Assembly: GCA_004794655.1 (NCBI GenBank)
Contig: SMMW01000125.1
Location: forward strand, 62,001-126,000
Direction: 5' to 3'
Length of the DNA: 64,000 bases
Source of the DNA: Marisa cornuarietis
Lineage: Eukaryota; Mollusca; Gastropoda; Architaenioglossa; Ampullariidae
Every line of letters starts with the position of its first letter. The first letter of the stretch is position 1. A program made the position numbers and the translations under genes. Below the pieces are notes generated by a model. The model saw nothing but the letters and a program-made list of their open reading frames with translations, had not been told where the DNA came from and made no database searches. Positions 34,507 to 47,595 of this stretch are shown here, piece by piece.

Positions 34507-36490
34507 GCCATATTAGTTGCGGCTCTAACCGCAACCTACACAGAATGAGCGTGACGTCACTGTCAGCCTCATTCACACCCCAGTAGCTCGCCGTATTTCA
34601 TTTTTGTTCCGACGTAACAAGTGGACATTCGTTTCCTGCTAAATTTGAGTAGTAAACTTCATACACCTACCTGCATCGGATCTAGGTCGTCAGACCTGTC
34701 ATCAGTCCCGTTTGAAGCTGACGGTCCCGTTCCATCCAGTATTCACTGGCTGTGTATTTATTGCCTTGTATTGATCGCACAGTACAAGCTGTTCCGTTAG
34801 CCAGTGATGCGACACGCGACAGACGTGGGTGGCAGGAGTTAAACCTAATATAATTATCGGCCGCGTGCGAGGATCCCTGGGGCGATTGTTTGCTTTTTGG
34901 CTTAAAATTCAGGAATATTGCGACAGACCTTCATCGTAGATTAGGACCCACGGGGACGTTGACGATGACATAAACGCCTGGGTCTTATGCATCGACGTCA
35001 ACAAAGAACGCTAATTTCCTTCTAATACGACACTGGCCAGGAAAAGGGGCGAGAAAGAAGGTGGCCCTGCGGCCATTCCCACCCCAGTTTCAACCCCTGA
35101 CCAGAGTGGACGGGCCAGTTTTACGACCACTATTTACACAGTAGCCCTGCGTCCCTTTCTTTCTAGTTTTTATGTCTATCTTTCGGGTGACAAGAATCAG
35201 GGCTATTTTCCACGGTGCGGACACCAAGTTTGAGGTATGGTTCGCTGCGCTTCTTTGTGGTGCGTAACATCAAGGTTTGCGAAAGTTTCTGGAGGTTTCT
35301 CGAAGCCTCTAGAAACTTTCCATACAGGTATATCAGCGGCCCAGGAGGACGGTAGGGTGGAAAAAGAGCTTTTGCGCTAGTGGAGAAAACTGTGGCTGTC
35401 ACTGGGAGTAGCCGAGGGTTTGCCATGCGCTTTGGATACTGCGTTGTGGATATATGTTGGAATTGACTCGGTGTCTGGGACGGGTTCTAACAACCAGTGT
35501 TCCTCCCCGCGTTTCCTGTGAGAGATAGAACAACGCGTGTCACGAACCGCTGGGTGAGTGGGCTAAAATAATTCCTGGCATTGTTTCTCCAGCTGAGGGC
35601 TACCTTGGCCAGTATGCAGAGGTGTGCAGTACGTGACCTAGTGTGGTTGCGTGATCTGTGCGTGTGTGTGCGAGTGTGTGTGTGTGTGTGCGTGCACTGA
35701 GTCGTGACGCTTATCTCTGTTGTCACGGAGTCTGGTGTTTCTTTGTGCATAATGATTTGTAAGGTATTTTTAAGAGAGGTACTGGAAGGGCTGACCACTA
35801 GGTAACTCGGGAAACGGCGAGGCTTTGCTCGTAGCCAGAAGGGCAGCTGTACTACTGTATCTCTGACGCAGGCTCAAATCTCAACCCTGAGAGTTTCGGT
35901 CTCGTACCTCAGCGCGAGATTTCCACTTAAAGTATCAATGTCGAGCTTCAACTTCAACTTCAATCGCCAAATCGTTAGCTCGTCAGATTGTCTTTAAGGG
36001 GACGTCGTTGTGAACCGTCGTCGTCCTCGCCTTTCTGTGGCTGGTCGTCGCTGCCGCTGTCATCACCATATTTTCTGGTCCTGCAGAGGGACCGTCGAAT
36101 CGTCGGGCTTGCCAAGAGCCGCGGACACTGCGAGTCACGGACAGCGCCGAGGGCCAATCAAGGACAGGGTGATTACACCCCGTTTGTGTACCTCCCCCGC
36201 TATAGTTACAACTGGGTGCTTAGCCCTTACCAGGTCCCTCTAGCTGACCCAAATAGGTGTTCCTGCCAAGGCGTGGGTGCATAGGGCAGTGGTCAGAGAG
36301 GGGGTGCGGTAGACACTGCATCATCCGGGGGTTGTTTTGTTTCGGACACGCTCATCGTGCGGTGCAATGCTGAGCCTCGTGCGGGGGCCCGTTGTTTTTT
36401 ATTGTTCAGTGGGCGTGGTTGATCTTGTCTGTTCTGTGTCTTCTGGGTGCTTCTTTCTATTCCTTTCTTCTTTTCTTCAAGTAGTTGTAG
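34507..36490. other. GC-richer non-coding DNA
   Basis: No gene recognised. A GT tract is at about 35660-35692. The 35,950-36,650 part has LTR-like character (see the next entry). Confidence 0.4.
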
Positions 36491-36492
36491 TA

Positions 36493-36625
36493 AATAAACC
36501 TGTATTCTGTATTGTCTTCACGTGTGTTCGTGTATTTGTTCACTGTGTAGCGATTGGTCAAGTCGCTTGCATTGGGCGCTCGAGTGTCTGCGTGTCTGAG
36601 AGTGTGGAAAGTGTGGTGCCCGACT
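36493..36625 (+). other. Possible LTR 3' portion with primer-binding-site-like motif
   Basis: AATAAA (36493-36498) is followed by a TG-rich stretch and TGGTGCCCGACT at 36614-36625, which resembles a tRNA primer-binding site. No gag/pol remains follow, so this is weak. Confidence 0.25.
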
Positions 36626-37723
36626 GCATAAAGTGACTTGCCGGGGGTCATGATTATGTACGATAATTACATGTCGATCACTCAGTTTCCACTACGCGGC
36701 TCACGAGCCTTCACCTCTGCTGTTCCCCGAGGTAAAAGTGAAGCAGGCGTTAGAAACTGAAGTGGCTTCGACTGCGGACTGGTTGCCCCGTTCACGCTCA
36801 CGTTGAGCCGAGATGTGACTTGCAAGTTTGTCGTTTCCCTATTTCACTTGCACATTCGCACAATGAGGAATGCTATTGGTCACTTGTCATCCAATCATCA
36901 AGTAGCCAGCAACGACTAGAGAGAGACCATTCCTATTGACCCTTTGCCCCCGCCTATAAGTGGCGTGGTGGACAGGTGACTAAAACCCCTCTCCGTCAGC
37001 CTGGAAGGCAGGTGTACGAGCCCCTGAGGTGTCAGTCTTTTCCCAGACGTCATTGGCGACTCTGCCAGCCGGCTGGTCTCACTTGGCTGTAACCACTTAG
37101 GGCTGTCTGCCCCTTGCAACACCTCTACGCTTCTACCCCCTACAACACCTACGCTGGCACATACGACCCGCAGTCTTGCATAATGGGTCTCAGGCTATTA
37201 TAAGGGCTGTAAGTCTGTCTGCCACGCTCACAGCACGTGACTAAGGGGTGGACTCAGTCGTCTTCGTCTTCTTAGTATTGTGTTTTTATAAATGGAGAAA
37301 GGGAGAGAAAGCAGTTATTCCCCTTTTCTTTTCTACTGTCTAAAAATAATAGTGATGGGGGAGGGAATATTTATGCGTGCATGTCATTTTTACTTGTGTG
37401 TGTGTGTGTGTGTGGTGTATGTGTGTGTGTGTGCGCGCGCGCACTCCTGTGTTTCTATGAGGGAAAAGAGAGAGAAAAAGGTCAAAACTAGGGTATTCAG
37501 TGCTAACAGCAGCCGTCATTTTTCTTTACTTTCTTAGAAAAAGACGAATGTGCTTGTTTTATACACATTATGTAGCAAATCAAAATACCTTACACATTGT
37601 CAGAGAGCAGATACGAGTGTATGACAGCAATGTCCAAGGTAAGACATTATATCACAGTATATGACATTATTTCATTGTAGAAAAACGGTTTTTTGTAAGC
37701 TACTCTGAACATTATTTATAAAC
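36626..37723. other. Non-coding DNA with GT/GC microsatellite
   Basis: A GT tract with a GCGCGCGC end lies at 37397-37441. Nothing else identified. Confidence 0.5.
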
Positions 37724-37734
37724 ATGCCAAAACT

Positions 37735-38125
37735 GATTTCTTTACCAACCTTTACCATCCGATGCCTTCGCCATATTTTGGGAATAAGATGGCCTCAAAA
37801 GATCTACAATAGCAGCCTGTGGGAAAGAACTAACCAGATTGCCACTAGTCAAGACATCAAAAAACGCAAGTGGGGCTGGATAGGACACACCCTGTGCAAA
37901 CCAGCTGACACCATTGCCAGGCAGGCACTTGACTGAAACCCTCAGGGAAAGAAGAGAGCTGGGAGGCCAAAACAGACTTGGAAAAGATCAGTAGAGAGCG
38001 AGGTAAAAGATGGCGAAACCACATGGCCCCAACTGAGGGGGGCTGCCCAAAACCGGGTCCGCTGGCGAGGTGTTGTTGCGGCCCTATGCTCCTCGAGGAG
38101 TAACAAGGAATGATGATGATGAATT
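37735..38125 (+). mobile_element. LINE C-terminal fragment
   Basis: Encodes [27 protein letters not shown] and [17 protein letters not shown], then after a stop at 37934 the conserved GRP...W and RVRWRGVVAALCSS region. It closes with an ATGATGATGA tail. Closely related to the LINE at the left window edge. Confidence 0.8.
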
Positions 38126-39269
38126 AAGACAGACATAGAGAGGAAGATGTCTGTCAGGCGATGTTGACTGTAGTTGTACACTTTACTCGACCTCGTAGTT
38201 TTCATGAAAGGAAGAAAGGTCTTTATTTCTGGTAAAACAGCGTCTCTTTGATCAATAAACTTTCTCTCCCTCAGTAAGCCCGGGGAGATAACTGTTAGAA
38301 TCATCTAGAATATGGAGAGACAAGTGATAAGGACGACAGTGACGTTGTCTGTACGATGCACATACTTGTGGGATACAACGAGACTTTGTCTACATGACGA
38401 GTGATCAGGAAACTTCAACCGGACAAACAACTTCACAGACACTAGCATGGGGGTCACGTGACTGCTGTCAACTCTGCGCAGTAACTAATAGTCATGGCCA
38501 CTGGCGTGTGTCTGGTGTAATAACCGGATATTAAAGTACAGTAGTCAGAGAACACACATCAAGTGCAGTACAAGTCTCTCTGTATGTCCACGTGGTCGCC
38601 TACACACAATGTTGGAAATCTCGGCTGATAATAATCCATCCACATGCCGTTTCTTACCGTTTTATAGTTGTTTTATTTTGTCTCAGTTTCTCTACTATGA
38701 TGCTGTTGCTGGTAACCACTTTCATCACTTTTGAAACTGATTCAGAAAAGCTCCAGTCTGTTTTTAATTTCAAAGAAAAAGTCGACTGTAGAACGTTTGT
38801 CAGTTGGGTACTGTAGCTAAATGATAACAACGATTGTTTAAAGAACTCAGTTTTAAACGTTGCTGTTGCACAACATGGCCCTGGGCTTTAGGAGCAGGAA
38901 TTACATCTACAGCAATAACACGATACCGATAGCAGTAGCTAACACCTACAACAACAACAGCACACCGACAACAGTACACAACACCTGCGACAGCATGGAG
39001 CCACCACTCCCCTCACCCACGCACACACCTACACTTTTTTTTCCCTCCTCATCTTCTTTATTCCCCTCTTAGATATTCCCCAGTTCATGCTTCGCTCTCA
39101 AACTCAACAACAACGACAACACTTACACCAGAGTCTATCGTCACGTAGCACGTGAACATTGTGATGCAGTCCCCCCTCTCCCCGTTGTAGCGCCGTATCG
39201 TAGTATCAGCGCCATCCGGGTCCCTGCCTCCCACGTTTCACGCGATACAGTGACGATTGTCCAGTCGGG
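38126..39269. other. Non-coding DNA
   Basis: No coding region supported. Confidence 0.4.
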
Positions 39270-39329
39270 GCTTCCTGTCTACGAGGCCTGAAGAAAATCA
39301 TGACAGCACTGATTCATATGCCACTGAAA

Positions 39330-39980
39330 AATGTCCTGACCCACTGCAATTTGCATACCGGACCAAAAGAATTAACAATGTTGAGCTGTTTATTCTTCAT
39401 ACTCTCTACAAACACCTGGAGATATCAGATACAGACTGTTGTTTGCTGATTCGTAATCAGCTTTGAACACCGTTCAACCATATCTCCTAGATACAACACT
39501 CTGTCCTGAATGTTCCTTGACCATCATCAGGTGTCATGGATCATTGACTTTCTGGTTGACAGGTAGCAGCGAGTAGTTGTCACTGACTTACAGACTCCGT
39601 CACAACGTGCACCGCCTCACTGCCGGCTTGTAGTTGATCCTGGCTTATGGTTTTTCTATATACCAGCAGCCGTTAAAGTACCATGAACGACATTATCTTA
39701 TCAAGTTTTCTTATCATACTGCACTGAACGGCTCTCTGTTCTGAGTGGACCAGCGGACACCCGTCATTAAACCTGAGATAAATGTGTTGCATGGTCCGGT
39801 GACAATATTTAAGAACTTAATGTCAGTAAAAACAAAAGGAAAGAATTCAATTACCTTTGGAATTTCTCCTCTGTGATATGGTGGGGGACAGTGTCGAAAC
39901 GTTTAAGTACCTGGGCTCCATTTGTGACAGGAGACGTCGCTGGGTTACCAACACTCAGGATGACAAATAAGGTCAATGGG
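39330..39980 (+). mobile_element. Degraded LINE reverse transcriptase remnant
   Basis: Contains DPLQFAYRTKRINNVELFIL (Rex1/L2-type block), then a broken SAFNTVQP region near 39460, and at about 39880-39930 the VETFKYLGSICD block. Many stops and indels. Confidence 0.6.
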
Positions 39981-40392
39981 ATACCAACACTGAGTCTGTG
40001 ACAGGTAAAGTGACAATGGCAATGATAATTCTTTGTTAACGAGAGGTAAATAAGCTAGAAAGTGCTTTTTTCATTTAGCCCTCACCCTTTTCAGGGAAAG
40101 AATAAGCTAAGTAATTAAAGTAATATAAGAATAATTGGTGGTAAACATGAAATAAGACGTCAAATAAGAGTGGAAGGTGAATATGTACAAGGTGATTGCT
40201 GAGAGAAGTGAAGGAAAAAAAAAAACAACAACAACAAAATAAGCGGATATTTACAGGGGTCCTGGAGTTGGGAAGTGTTTCTAGAGGGCTTATCTCATTT
40301 TCTTGCAAATATTTTAGTAGATGGCGTCGTAAACAGTTCAGGGAGTTCAGCTGCTTGAGATGAAGAGGGAGGCTGTTCTCCCTCAGCGAACT

Positions 40393-40555
40393 AACGCCGG
40401 CCGTCCCTTTCTTCTGCTGGACAAAGGGATGGGTAGCTGTTCAGCTATCTGATCTATCCTATGCGGGCCCGTTTGGCGGCGTGTCCGCATGACTTGTTGG
40501 AAAGCAAGAGTGCCATACCAACAATACAGCCCTTATCACTAGTAATCATATGACA
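40393..40555 (+). repeat. Dispersed repeat, copy 2
   Basis: Same sequence family as 33283-33441, same orientation. Confidence 0.65.
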
Positions 40556-40636
40556 GTAGTCCCGAAATTTGGATTTCAAGAATTTGTTGGGGAAAAGAGG
40601 ACCCGTAAAGGAGTGTATCGTCGGCATCAAGTTGTG

Positions 40637-40791
40637 ACTAAACTTCTTTCCAATCAGTTTGATAGTAACTAAGAGGGATACACAACACACAGAAAGGTCA
40701 CAAACAACACACAGACCAACTTGATGCACACGTTTCTGTGTGTTGTGTATCCCTCATAGTTACTATCAAACTGATTGGAAAGAAGTTTAGT
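40637..40791. repeat. 59-bp near-perfect inverted repeat with 37-bp spacer
   Basis: The arm at 40637-40695 is the reverse complement of 40733-40791 with a single mismatch. The spacer includes GGTC...GACC and a partial inverted echo (ccaacttgatgc) of the sequence just left of the first arm (gcatcaagttg). Confidence 0.9.
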
Positions 40792-40856
40792 CCCACTCAT
40801 TAATGATGCTTATATTACTGACTAACTGAGATAATTTAAAATTATTTATTCTCTTT

Positions 40857-40858
<2 letters not shown>

Positions 40859-40917
<59 letters not shown>

Positions 40918-41258
40918 CACACATTTGTGTATATTATGCGGTTTCTTTACATTAAGCTTACAATTAAAAAAAATACAGTAAAATTGACACAGTGAAATAA
41001 TGATACGTGTAATCTCATAAAAACCTGGTGCACACTGACACGGAAAGCATAAATATACGTGGTGCCTGATGTCTGCTAACACAACCACACAACGGTTGAC
41101 AACAGCCACATCTGATAACTGACGGACAGGGTGACACCAGAGAGACATAGAATCTCAGGTCAGTTGGGCAAAGTTTTCTCTACCCATTAACATTGGAAGC
41201 GTCTCTAAGCCCATTTGTATTAACAGGTGTATTGATAACATGACGAATAGTTTTCGAC

Positions 41259-41300
<42 letters not shown>
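40859..41300. repeat. Two AC/CA microsatellites
   Basis: (AC)n at 40859-40915 and (CA)n at 41261-41300, separated by unremarkable AT-rich DNA. Confidence 0.9.
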
Positions 41301-41302
<2 letters not shown>

Positions 41303-41489
41303 TACAGAGAGAGACACACTAGTTGACACTAGTTGTTGTGTAAACAACACTCAATGTGTATGAAGTTGATGTTGACCCTAGTTATTGGGTAATCAGAGGG
41401 ACGGACGTCACCTCACATTTTAAGGTACTGCAATTACGTCATGCGCATGATGTCATGAGCTGATGACGTCAGATGATCAATAGTTGTCG

Positions 41490-41830
41490 TCAGCGAGTGA
41501 TAATCACCAGTTGTGACGTACAGCGGGACATAAAGTAAAGTCGGTCATAATCATCCTCTTCCAGACAGACGACGACTTTTCTCTCCAAACCCTGAACACG
41601 ATCTCCATCCGCCACCCACACCACGTCACTGCGGGCCGTGGCCACGTCCTCAGTGTCATCATCCCTCATCACCCTCACTGGAATACCCGCTTTCTTAAGA
41701 GCCTTCATCATACCCGAGTCGTCACTAACGTCACCCCACTCCAAAACTAAAACGTCTCTCCACTGCAGGCAGGGTGGTGTTGTGTTGCCGCTGGTGGAGG
41801 TGCCGGTCGTGGCTGTTGTCGTGATATTGT
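41490..41830 (-). CDS. Copy B last exon: SF1 motifs V/VI-like C-terminus
   Basis: Acceptor atgttaacag, stop TGA at 41490-41492. A Thr/Ser-rich start is followed by LQWRDVLVLEWGDVSDDSG, AGIPVRVMRDDD, SDVVWVADGDRVQGLERKVV and LYFMSRCTSQLVIIT. No internal lesion. Confidence 0.8.
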
Positions 41831-42056
41831 CTGTTAACATTCAAAGAGAGTTCCTTGTGTAAGTCACATGTCCAAAATACAACGTACACACCGACAGACA
41901 CATAGATATAAACGATGACCTTATGATGTGGAGACAGACACAAGTGACTAAAACACTGTCTCCTTCGCAAGATTGTTTCTCACCTGATTATTATTTATCA
42001 CACCTTTAACTGTTCACTTGTAAACAGGCGTTAAGCTACACAATACCCATACCTAC

Positions 42057-42415
42057 CCGTAGGGCAAACACGAAGACTGTGTAGGAAGTTGGCCACCTCA
42101 CCACCGCATGTGACACAGTCACCTGGCCAGTTCCCTGAGTGACCCTGACCTCGGTGACACAGTTGTTTGACTGGCGGGCCGTCTGTGTGGTCGGGCACAC
42201 CACGTTCACTGTACGGTGCAACTTCATGGTACTCAACCATATCCTCGTCCTGCTCGACTTCCCTGACGACGGCCGGCGGAGAGCGGAGGGGTCTGGTTAA
42301 ATATTCCACTTGCCAGCCGACGGGTGCGTATCCACGGAAACAACTTGCCGCCCAAAGATGGAGACGAGGATCTTGTGTCAGCAGCTTGCCACACACAGTC
42401 TGGGAGTAGTCTGAC
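42057..42415 (-). CDS. Copy B fifth exon: middle of ATPase region
   Basis: Acceptor gtctgtgacag, donor ACGG/GTAGGT, 359 bp as in copy A. Encodes TQDPRLHLWAASCF, EYLTRPLRSPPAVVREVEQD, SERGVPDHTDGPP and CVTCGGEVANFL. Confidence 0.8.
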
Positions 42416-42932
42416 CTGTCACAGACTTGAGTGATTCAGAGGCTGAGTTACACGTATTGCACTGTGTACTGTCACTAATATGTCTGTTTATGTTTTGTGT
42501 GTTGTGTATGACGGAATCAAATAATGACGTCATCATACACGCTATGTATATGACGTCAAAATAATGACACGTGTTGCTATACAATCTCTGTATCAGACGA
42601 TGTAACAACAAATCTACTTTTACTTTCATCACAATACCTCTATCAGTTGTCAGAACCATGAGGCCTGTAAGGTTGACGTCATTACCTGGGAGTGACTTCC
42701 CTTAGTTGGGGTAAACAAAGCCGCCCATGCAGCCGCCAGTTTCGTGAGATTCGAAAACTATAAAGTGAAAGCATTACTGAGCTAGTGCTAAAAACTCTGA
42801 ATGCGCCCTATGCTTAATATGGAAATAAAGTAGTAAGTTATTCGCAGTTTTTAATTGTTAAAAGTCCATTTGTACTGGTTTTGTTATCAACCAGGGTATG
42901 TATGTGTTGCATGGAGTGATATGTGTGTGTGA

Positions 42933-42969
<37 letters not shown>

Positions 42970-44061
42970 TGTGTGCATACTCACAAGTAAGAGACAAATA
43001 AGCAACAGAAAAGTGCTAAGTAAGAAACAAGCTATACAGATCTTTTTAGAAGTAACCATAAAAAATAAATTTAGCTTGATAGTTTGCAGGTAAGCACTGA
43101 AACTGTGGTTTGCAAACTCTTCTTGAATCTTGTGTTAGTTATCTATTTGCCTTGATTCATTTTCAAAAGTCACAAAAGTGTTTTATTCATCAATAGTGAT
43201 TTAACATTCTTAAAATAATTGACTAGCACACGGTTTGTACCCAAACAGACAAAAAGAAACTAAGCTTATGATTTGAAGGCTAAATGTTAGTTTTTGTACC
43301 TTTAGGGAAATAGTGCGAATGAAAGGACCACCTATCAAAGCTAATTAAATTATTAAGTTATTTTATATTATCAGTTTGGTACTAGACCTTGCAGTCAGAA
43401 AAAACTACTAAGTTTGGGGTACTGCATGATACAGTCTATAATTAGTTCTTTTTAACATTTTGTTTTTTAATTTCCTTTCTATGAAATATTTTATTCTTGT
43501 TTTGAACAAACTATACAAAATGAACAGCCTTTCCATGAAATAAAATGTTCATAGAATAAGTCTTATTTGAACAGTTATTGCTTTTATATAACAGCCACAT
43601 ACAGCTGGTGTGGCCAATATTTTGATTAATCTACATATAAGGAGAAAGTCTTTAGGCATTGAGACTGCATTCTTTGAGTTGACGCCTCTGCCTAATAGTA
43701 ACTAATAAACTAACTAATAAACTAACTAATAGTAACTATAAAAGCGAATTACAACTGTGACAATAAAGGGACCTTTAGCAGGTTGTGTCGATCTATTAGC
43801 CAGCTAAAAAAGTGTATGTAGATTATTCCATAGACTATGACCATGTATTTTTCCCAGAAAAACAATCGTGAGGAAACAGCTGTTAAATGCTCAAAAATGC
43901 GATGTTGTCTCACTGATAGCTAATGGCCGCTTAGTCTTAAGGTGTTTGTTTACTCCAAGTAGGAATTAACACCAGTAAAAACCCCTGGTGGTGATTATGA
44001 GATAAAAGCGAGCGCCTTCTACCTGTGTGTATATCATCACATCACACGCTGTACTACTCAC
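42416..44061. other. Intron of copy B with GT microsatellite
   Basis: (GT)n at 42921-42975 and a small aactaataaact tandem at 43696-43740. No other feature. Confidence 0.6.
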
Positions 44062-44500
44062 CTAGCCACTTCATCAGTGATGACGTACAACGACCCTCCG
44101 ATCGCCGCCTGTGACAAGTCGTTGACGGCCTTCTCCACATCCCTACCGTCATCGAGATGATACAGCTGAAGGTGAAGCTGACCGGGTGATAGACCTGCTG
44201 ACTGTTGTGTGTTTACTCTCTGCAGCAACAGATGGTACAACATGATGCACACTGTACGACTCCTTCGCCAAGTACTGACAATGTACACGGGATGACCACA
44301 TCGCAGCCATTTTATACCCATCAGCAGCAGCACCACGGTTTTACCTGTGCCGGGCGGTCCGGTGACAAAGAGTCTGGGAGGCGCCGTGTTGAGCAGTATA
44401 GCACTCTCCTGTACACCACACGGCCTGACCCAGGGTCTTGACACTCACACGTGGAGGACATGTACATGGCACACTCACTGTTGTCGCCGGACCACAAAAT
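44062..44500 (-). CDS. Copy B fourth exon: Walker A/B ATPase core with 35-bp deletion
   Basis: Acceptor tgtctgaactag, donor CTAG/GTGAGT. The first part reads FCGPATTVSVPCTCPPR, VSVKTLGQAVWCTGECYTA. Then 35 bp present in copy A are missing and the frame changes. The second part reads LLNTAPPRLFVTGPPGTGKT, VVLLLMGIKWL and GGSLYVITDEVAR. Length 439 bp; 474 bp is expected. Confidence 0.8.
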
Positions 44501-46560
44501 CTAGTTCAGACAAACAATAATAAAATATAATTAAAATGTTTTCAAAAAATTTGACTAGGTACAGTACATAGTATATTGTTCATTCTTAATTGTATTGTCT
44601 CCATCAGTAAATTTCTTACTTTTTTTTTTAGTTCATGTTAAAGCTTAAGTGAAAATTTGTTTTTTTTCACAAATGAATGCTAATTGGTGAACACTTCCGT
44701 AGCGTATTTCTGTAATGTAGATTATGACTTGCTGACAATGGAAACAGGAAATACCCTACAACATAATTGCAGGGAAAGATATTTTCATAATTTAACAAGT
44801 TTGTAGCATGCCGCGAGGGACCTAGGGAAAATAAAGCGATGCTTCTAGCAAAACCATTGGAATTAACAGATAATTCTTTAAGAATTCTCTTACAATGTCA
44901 CTTATTGACGACACCACCTATCCTTTTGACTCTGGTCGAAAGAAAAATGTAATGATGTGTAGCAGGATGAAAGCAAAACCTTTAAAAGCTGGTTTTATTG
45001 TCGGCTGACAATTTTCTAAAGTTGTGCATGGAGTGAAGCAGACGACAGTTCAGTGACACAAACACTAACAGACCTCAAGTCTATGACCTCAACATCTTAA
45101 AGACTGGCTGTCTTTGTTTATTGAGATGTGAGATGGACAGAAAGTAGAGAGAAAGAATATTGTACATTATGTGACATATGATCAGCAGTAATAGGAGTAT
45201 CCGTTATAAGCTGGACTGAAGTGACTTGTATCATTGTCATGACACGCGTGTCTTGTGAATACGAAGGGCGACTGTCAGACTGTCAGGTGAGGGAGAAGAC
45301 CATCAGTACATTCACACCCAGGTGAGACACGAGAGAGTTCTCATCTCTTGTAACTGTTATGTTTTTATTTTTTTCTTTACTTAATTTTATCGTTCACTTT
45401 TCCACAAGCGGCAGACGATGGGAACAATGTATTGGATGTACAGGGTGAATAAAAGAGAGCCCAGGCAAGAGCCTTTAGGCACTCAGTAGCTCAAAGGAGC
45501 AGAAAAAGATGTTGTGCTTATAACTACCACGGACTGAATGTAATCCGTCAGGTAGGACCCTTACACGTTCAAAACGCAACCCAGTACCAGAGAGACGGAA
45601 AGTAAAAAAAAGGTCACTGAAGAAGTATATCATGGTCGGGTGTATTAAGTGAAGCCAACAGATTTAGTAAAAGTGACATGGTTTTTATCCAGTATTGACA
45701 ATAAAGGGATGCAGTTCTTGTCGCAAGAAGACAGTAATTTACGTTATTCACCACTCGCAGCAGCGCCCTCTCAGTTGTATAATATTATGATCGGCTGACT
45801 GAAATGTTTTCAGTAGACTGGTGCTGATACAGGCTCCAGGAGCTAAAGCAGCACATCATTTTCAAGTACTTTGGACAGAAAAGAGAGATAAGAAATAGAA
45901 GCATACTTTTTAAGGTACTGGAGTCGAGGTGCAGTGGGGTGACAACAGCTTTGACACTAGGGGTACAACACCAGTCCTACTTGAATTAAGAGGGTGGGAC
46001 TCGGATTAAAGAGCAAGATTTGTTGAGGAGCTTTTGAGTCCATGTTGCACGCCTCAATGCAGTAAGACAAATAATAATAATGATGGACATTGATGTGCAC
46101 TTAATAAACAGTTTAGGCTTACAAATGTCCAGCATAATCTTTGCATGGATTTCATAAAAATAACAAATTAAAAAGTTTTAGCTGGTAAAATTTTGTTTGG
46201 GTTTATGAGTTAATGTGTGAATGTGAAATCATGTCTGTGTGTGTGTAGCATGTGTGTAGACTGTTAATACCATAATCTCTTCCATCAGGAGAAGATATGT
46301 ATTACTAAACAGTCATCTTGTTATTATGGATAATGCACTTTCTCTGCACAGCAACAAACCGAAATTTGTGCATTAGTTTTTTTTACTATCTATTGGAACT
46401 GTCTAATTATAAACACATATTTTACAGACTCCAAACAGCGGTCTCGCTGTCTTGCTCAGAGCACATTTTTGGTGACTGACAAGATTGTAGTGTCAGACAG
46501 GTGGAATCGTACACGTTGTAGAACTACAACTCTTCACCACATATACCAGGCTACATTTTA
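44501..46560. other. Intron of copy B, mostly featureless
   Basis: At 46150-46300 a degenerate stretch resembles 51033-51180 (see there). No coding exon supported. Confidence 0.4.
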
Positions 46561-46562
46561 AT

Positions 46563-46563
<1 letters not shown>

Positions 46564-46621
<58 letters not shown>

Positions 46622-46680
46622 ACATTGGCCTGTGTAGCGCCGTATCCTCCTTGTGGTAGGATCTCAAGGCGGGTCACAGA
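46564..46680 (-). repeat. (ATC)n microsatellite with adjoining LINE/SINE-like 3' tail
   Basis: (ATC)n at 46564-46619. To its right, the minus strand reads CCGCCTTGAGATCCTACCAC then GGATACGGCGCTACAC, which looks like the conserved 3' end of a retroposon ending in a (GAT)n tail. Confidence 0.45.
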
Positions 46681-47390
46681 TGACAGGTGGTGTGACGTGA
46701 AAATAATATGACGTCAGAACACAATGACGCTACTCCAGGCCAAATATCAGCTTCTACACACTGAACCAACACAGTCCGAGGCTAAATATCAAACATGTCC
46801 CACAAGCTGCAATACACTCCACAGCAAACAGACGACACCCGTCTCACTGGAACGACGAATGAGCCCCAGCACACGGAATTGTTCAATGGCCAACAATGGT
46901 CAAGCTGTCATGAAGCCAACAGAACTGCGCCGATCGTCAAGTCTGCTCGTTGACGCCACCGACATGGAAGAGACACCACATTTCACACTTACGATGGCAG
47001 ACCCGTCACAAACACACATAATCATAAGTCCATCACGAGGAAGACATAATATAAGACCACAAGACCACAGAGCTCTGCCCCCTCCAGCCAGATAGACGAG
47101 GGGACATCACTCTATGTAGATAATTGTATGTATATAATGTAGTATGTCCCGAGAATTATGTTATAAATATCTAAATAGTCTTTGCGGGGTGGAGGGAGAA
47201 CAAAGGTGTCCCACCCCTGCCTTAGATGACAAACTTACTCTTATTAAACTGCAGTTAGTTGACGAGTTTTCTCTCGACAATACTGGGGTGTGCAGTGACC
47301 TTAAACGATGTAACATCTAACTAGCATCCTGGTGGTACACGACGGGGCGTAGACTTTTACAGGATTTTTACTACATATTTTACTATTTAC

Positions 47391-47595
47391 CTGGGTACCA
47401 GTGTCTTGTAACCTCAGGTGTCATGTGACTGTCAGGTCCAGCCCCAGCCACACGTCGCTGCCAACAGTGTCCGAGTTCCCTCAGCACGTGACTACTGACG
47501 TCCCACGGGGTCTTGGGGTCAGACAACTGATCAGAGAACAGACACACACCAGCGATGTCGGCGAGGTCTCTTGTTCCCAGACACCGACACAGGTC
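47391..47595 (-). CDS. Copy B third exon, 1-nt deletion
   Basis: Acceptor cctttacag, donor CCAG/GTAAAT. Encodes DLCRCLGTRDLADIAG, SDPKTPWDVSSHVLRELGHC and SHMTPEV, after which gaggttacaag replaces copy A gaggtgtacaag, shifting the last eight codons and the exit phase. Confidence 0.75.

Noticed and set aside
36010..36284. Overlapping Arg/Ser-rich frames at about 36 kb
   Set aside because: GC-rich possible LTR body; no start, splice or domain evidence.
40454..40729. 91-codon minus-strand frame
   Set aside because: Spans a dispersed repeat and one arm of the 59-bp palindrome; not gene-like.
46724..47095. 123-codon plus-strand frame rich in Thr and Ser
   Set aside because: No motif, no splice support and no paralogue in copy A; lies in an intron of copy B next to a retroposon-like tail.
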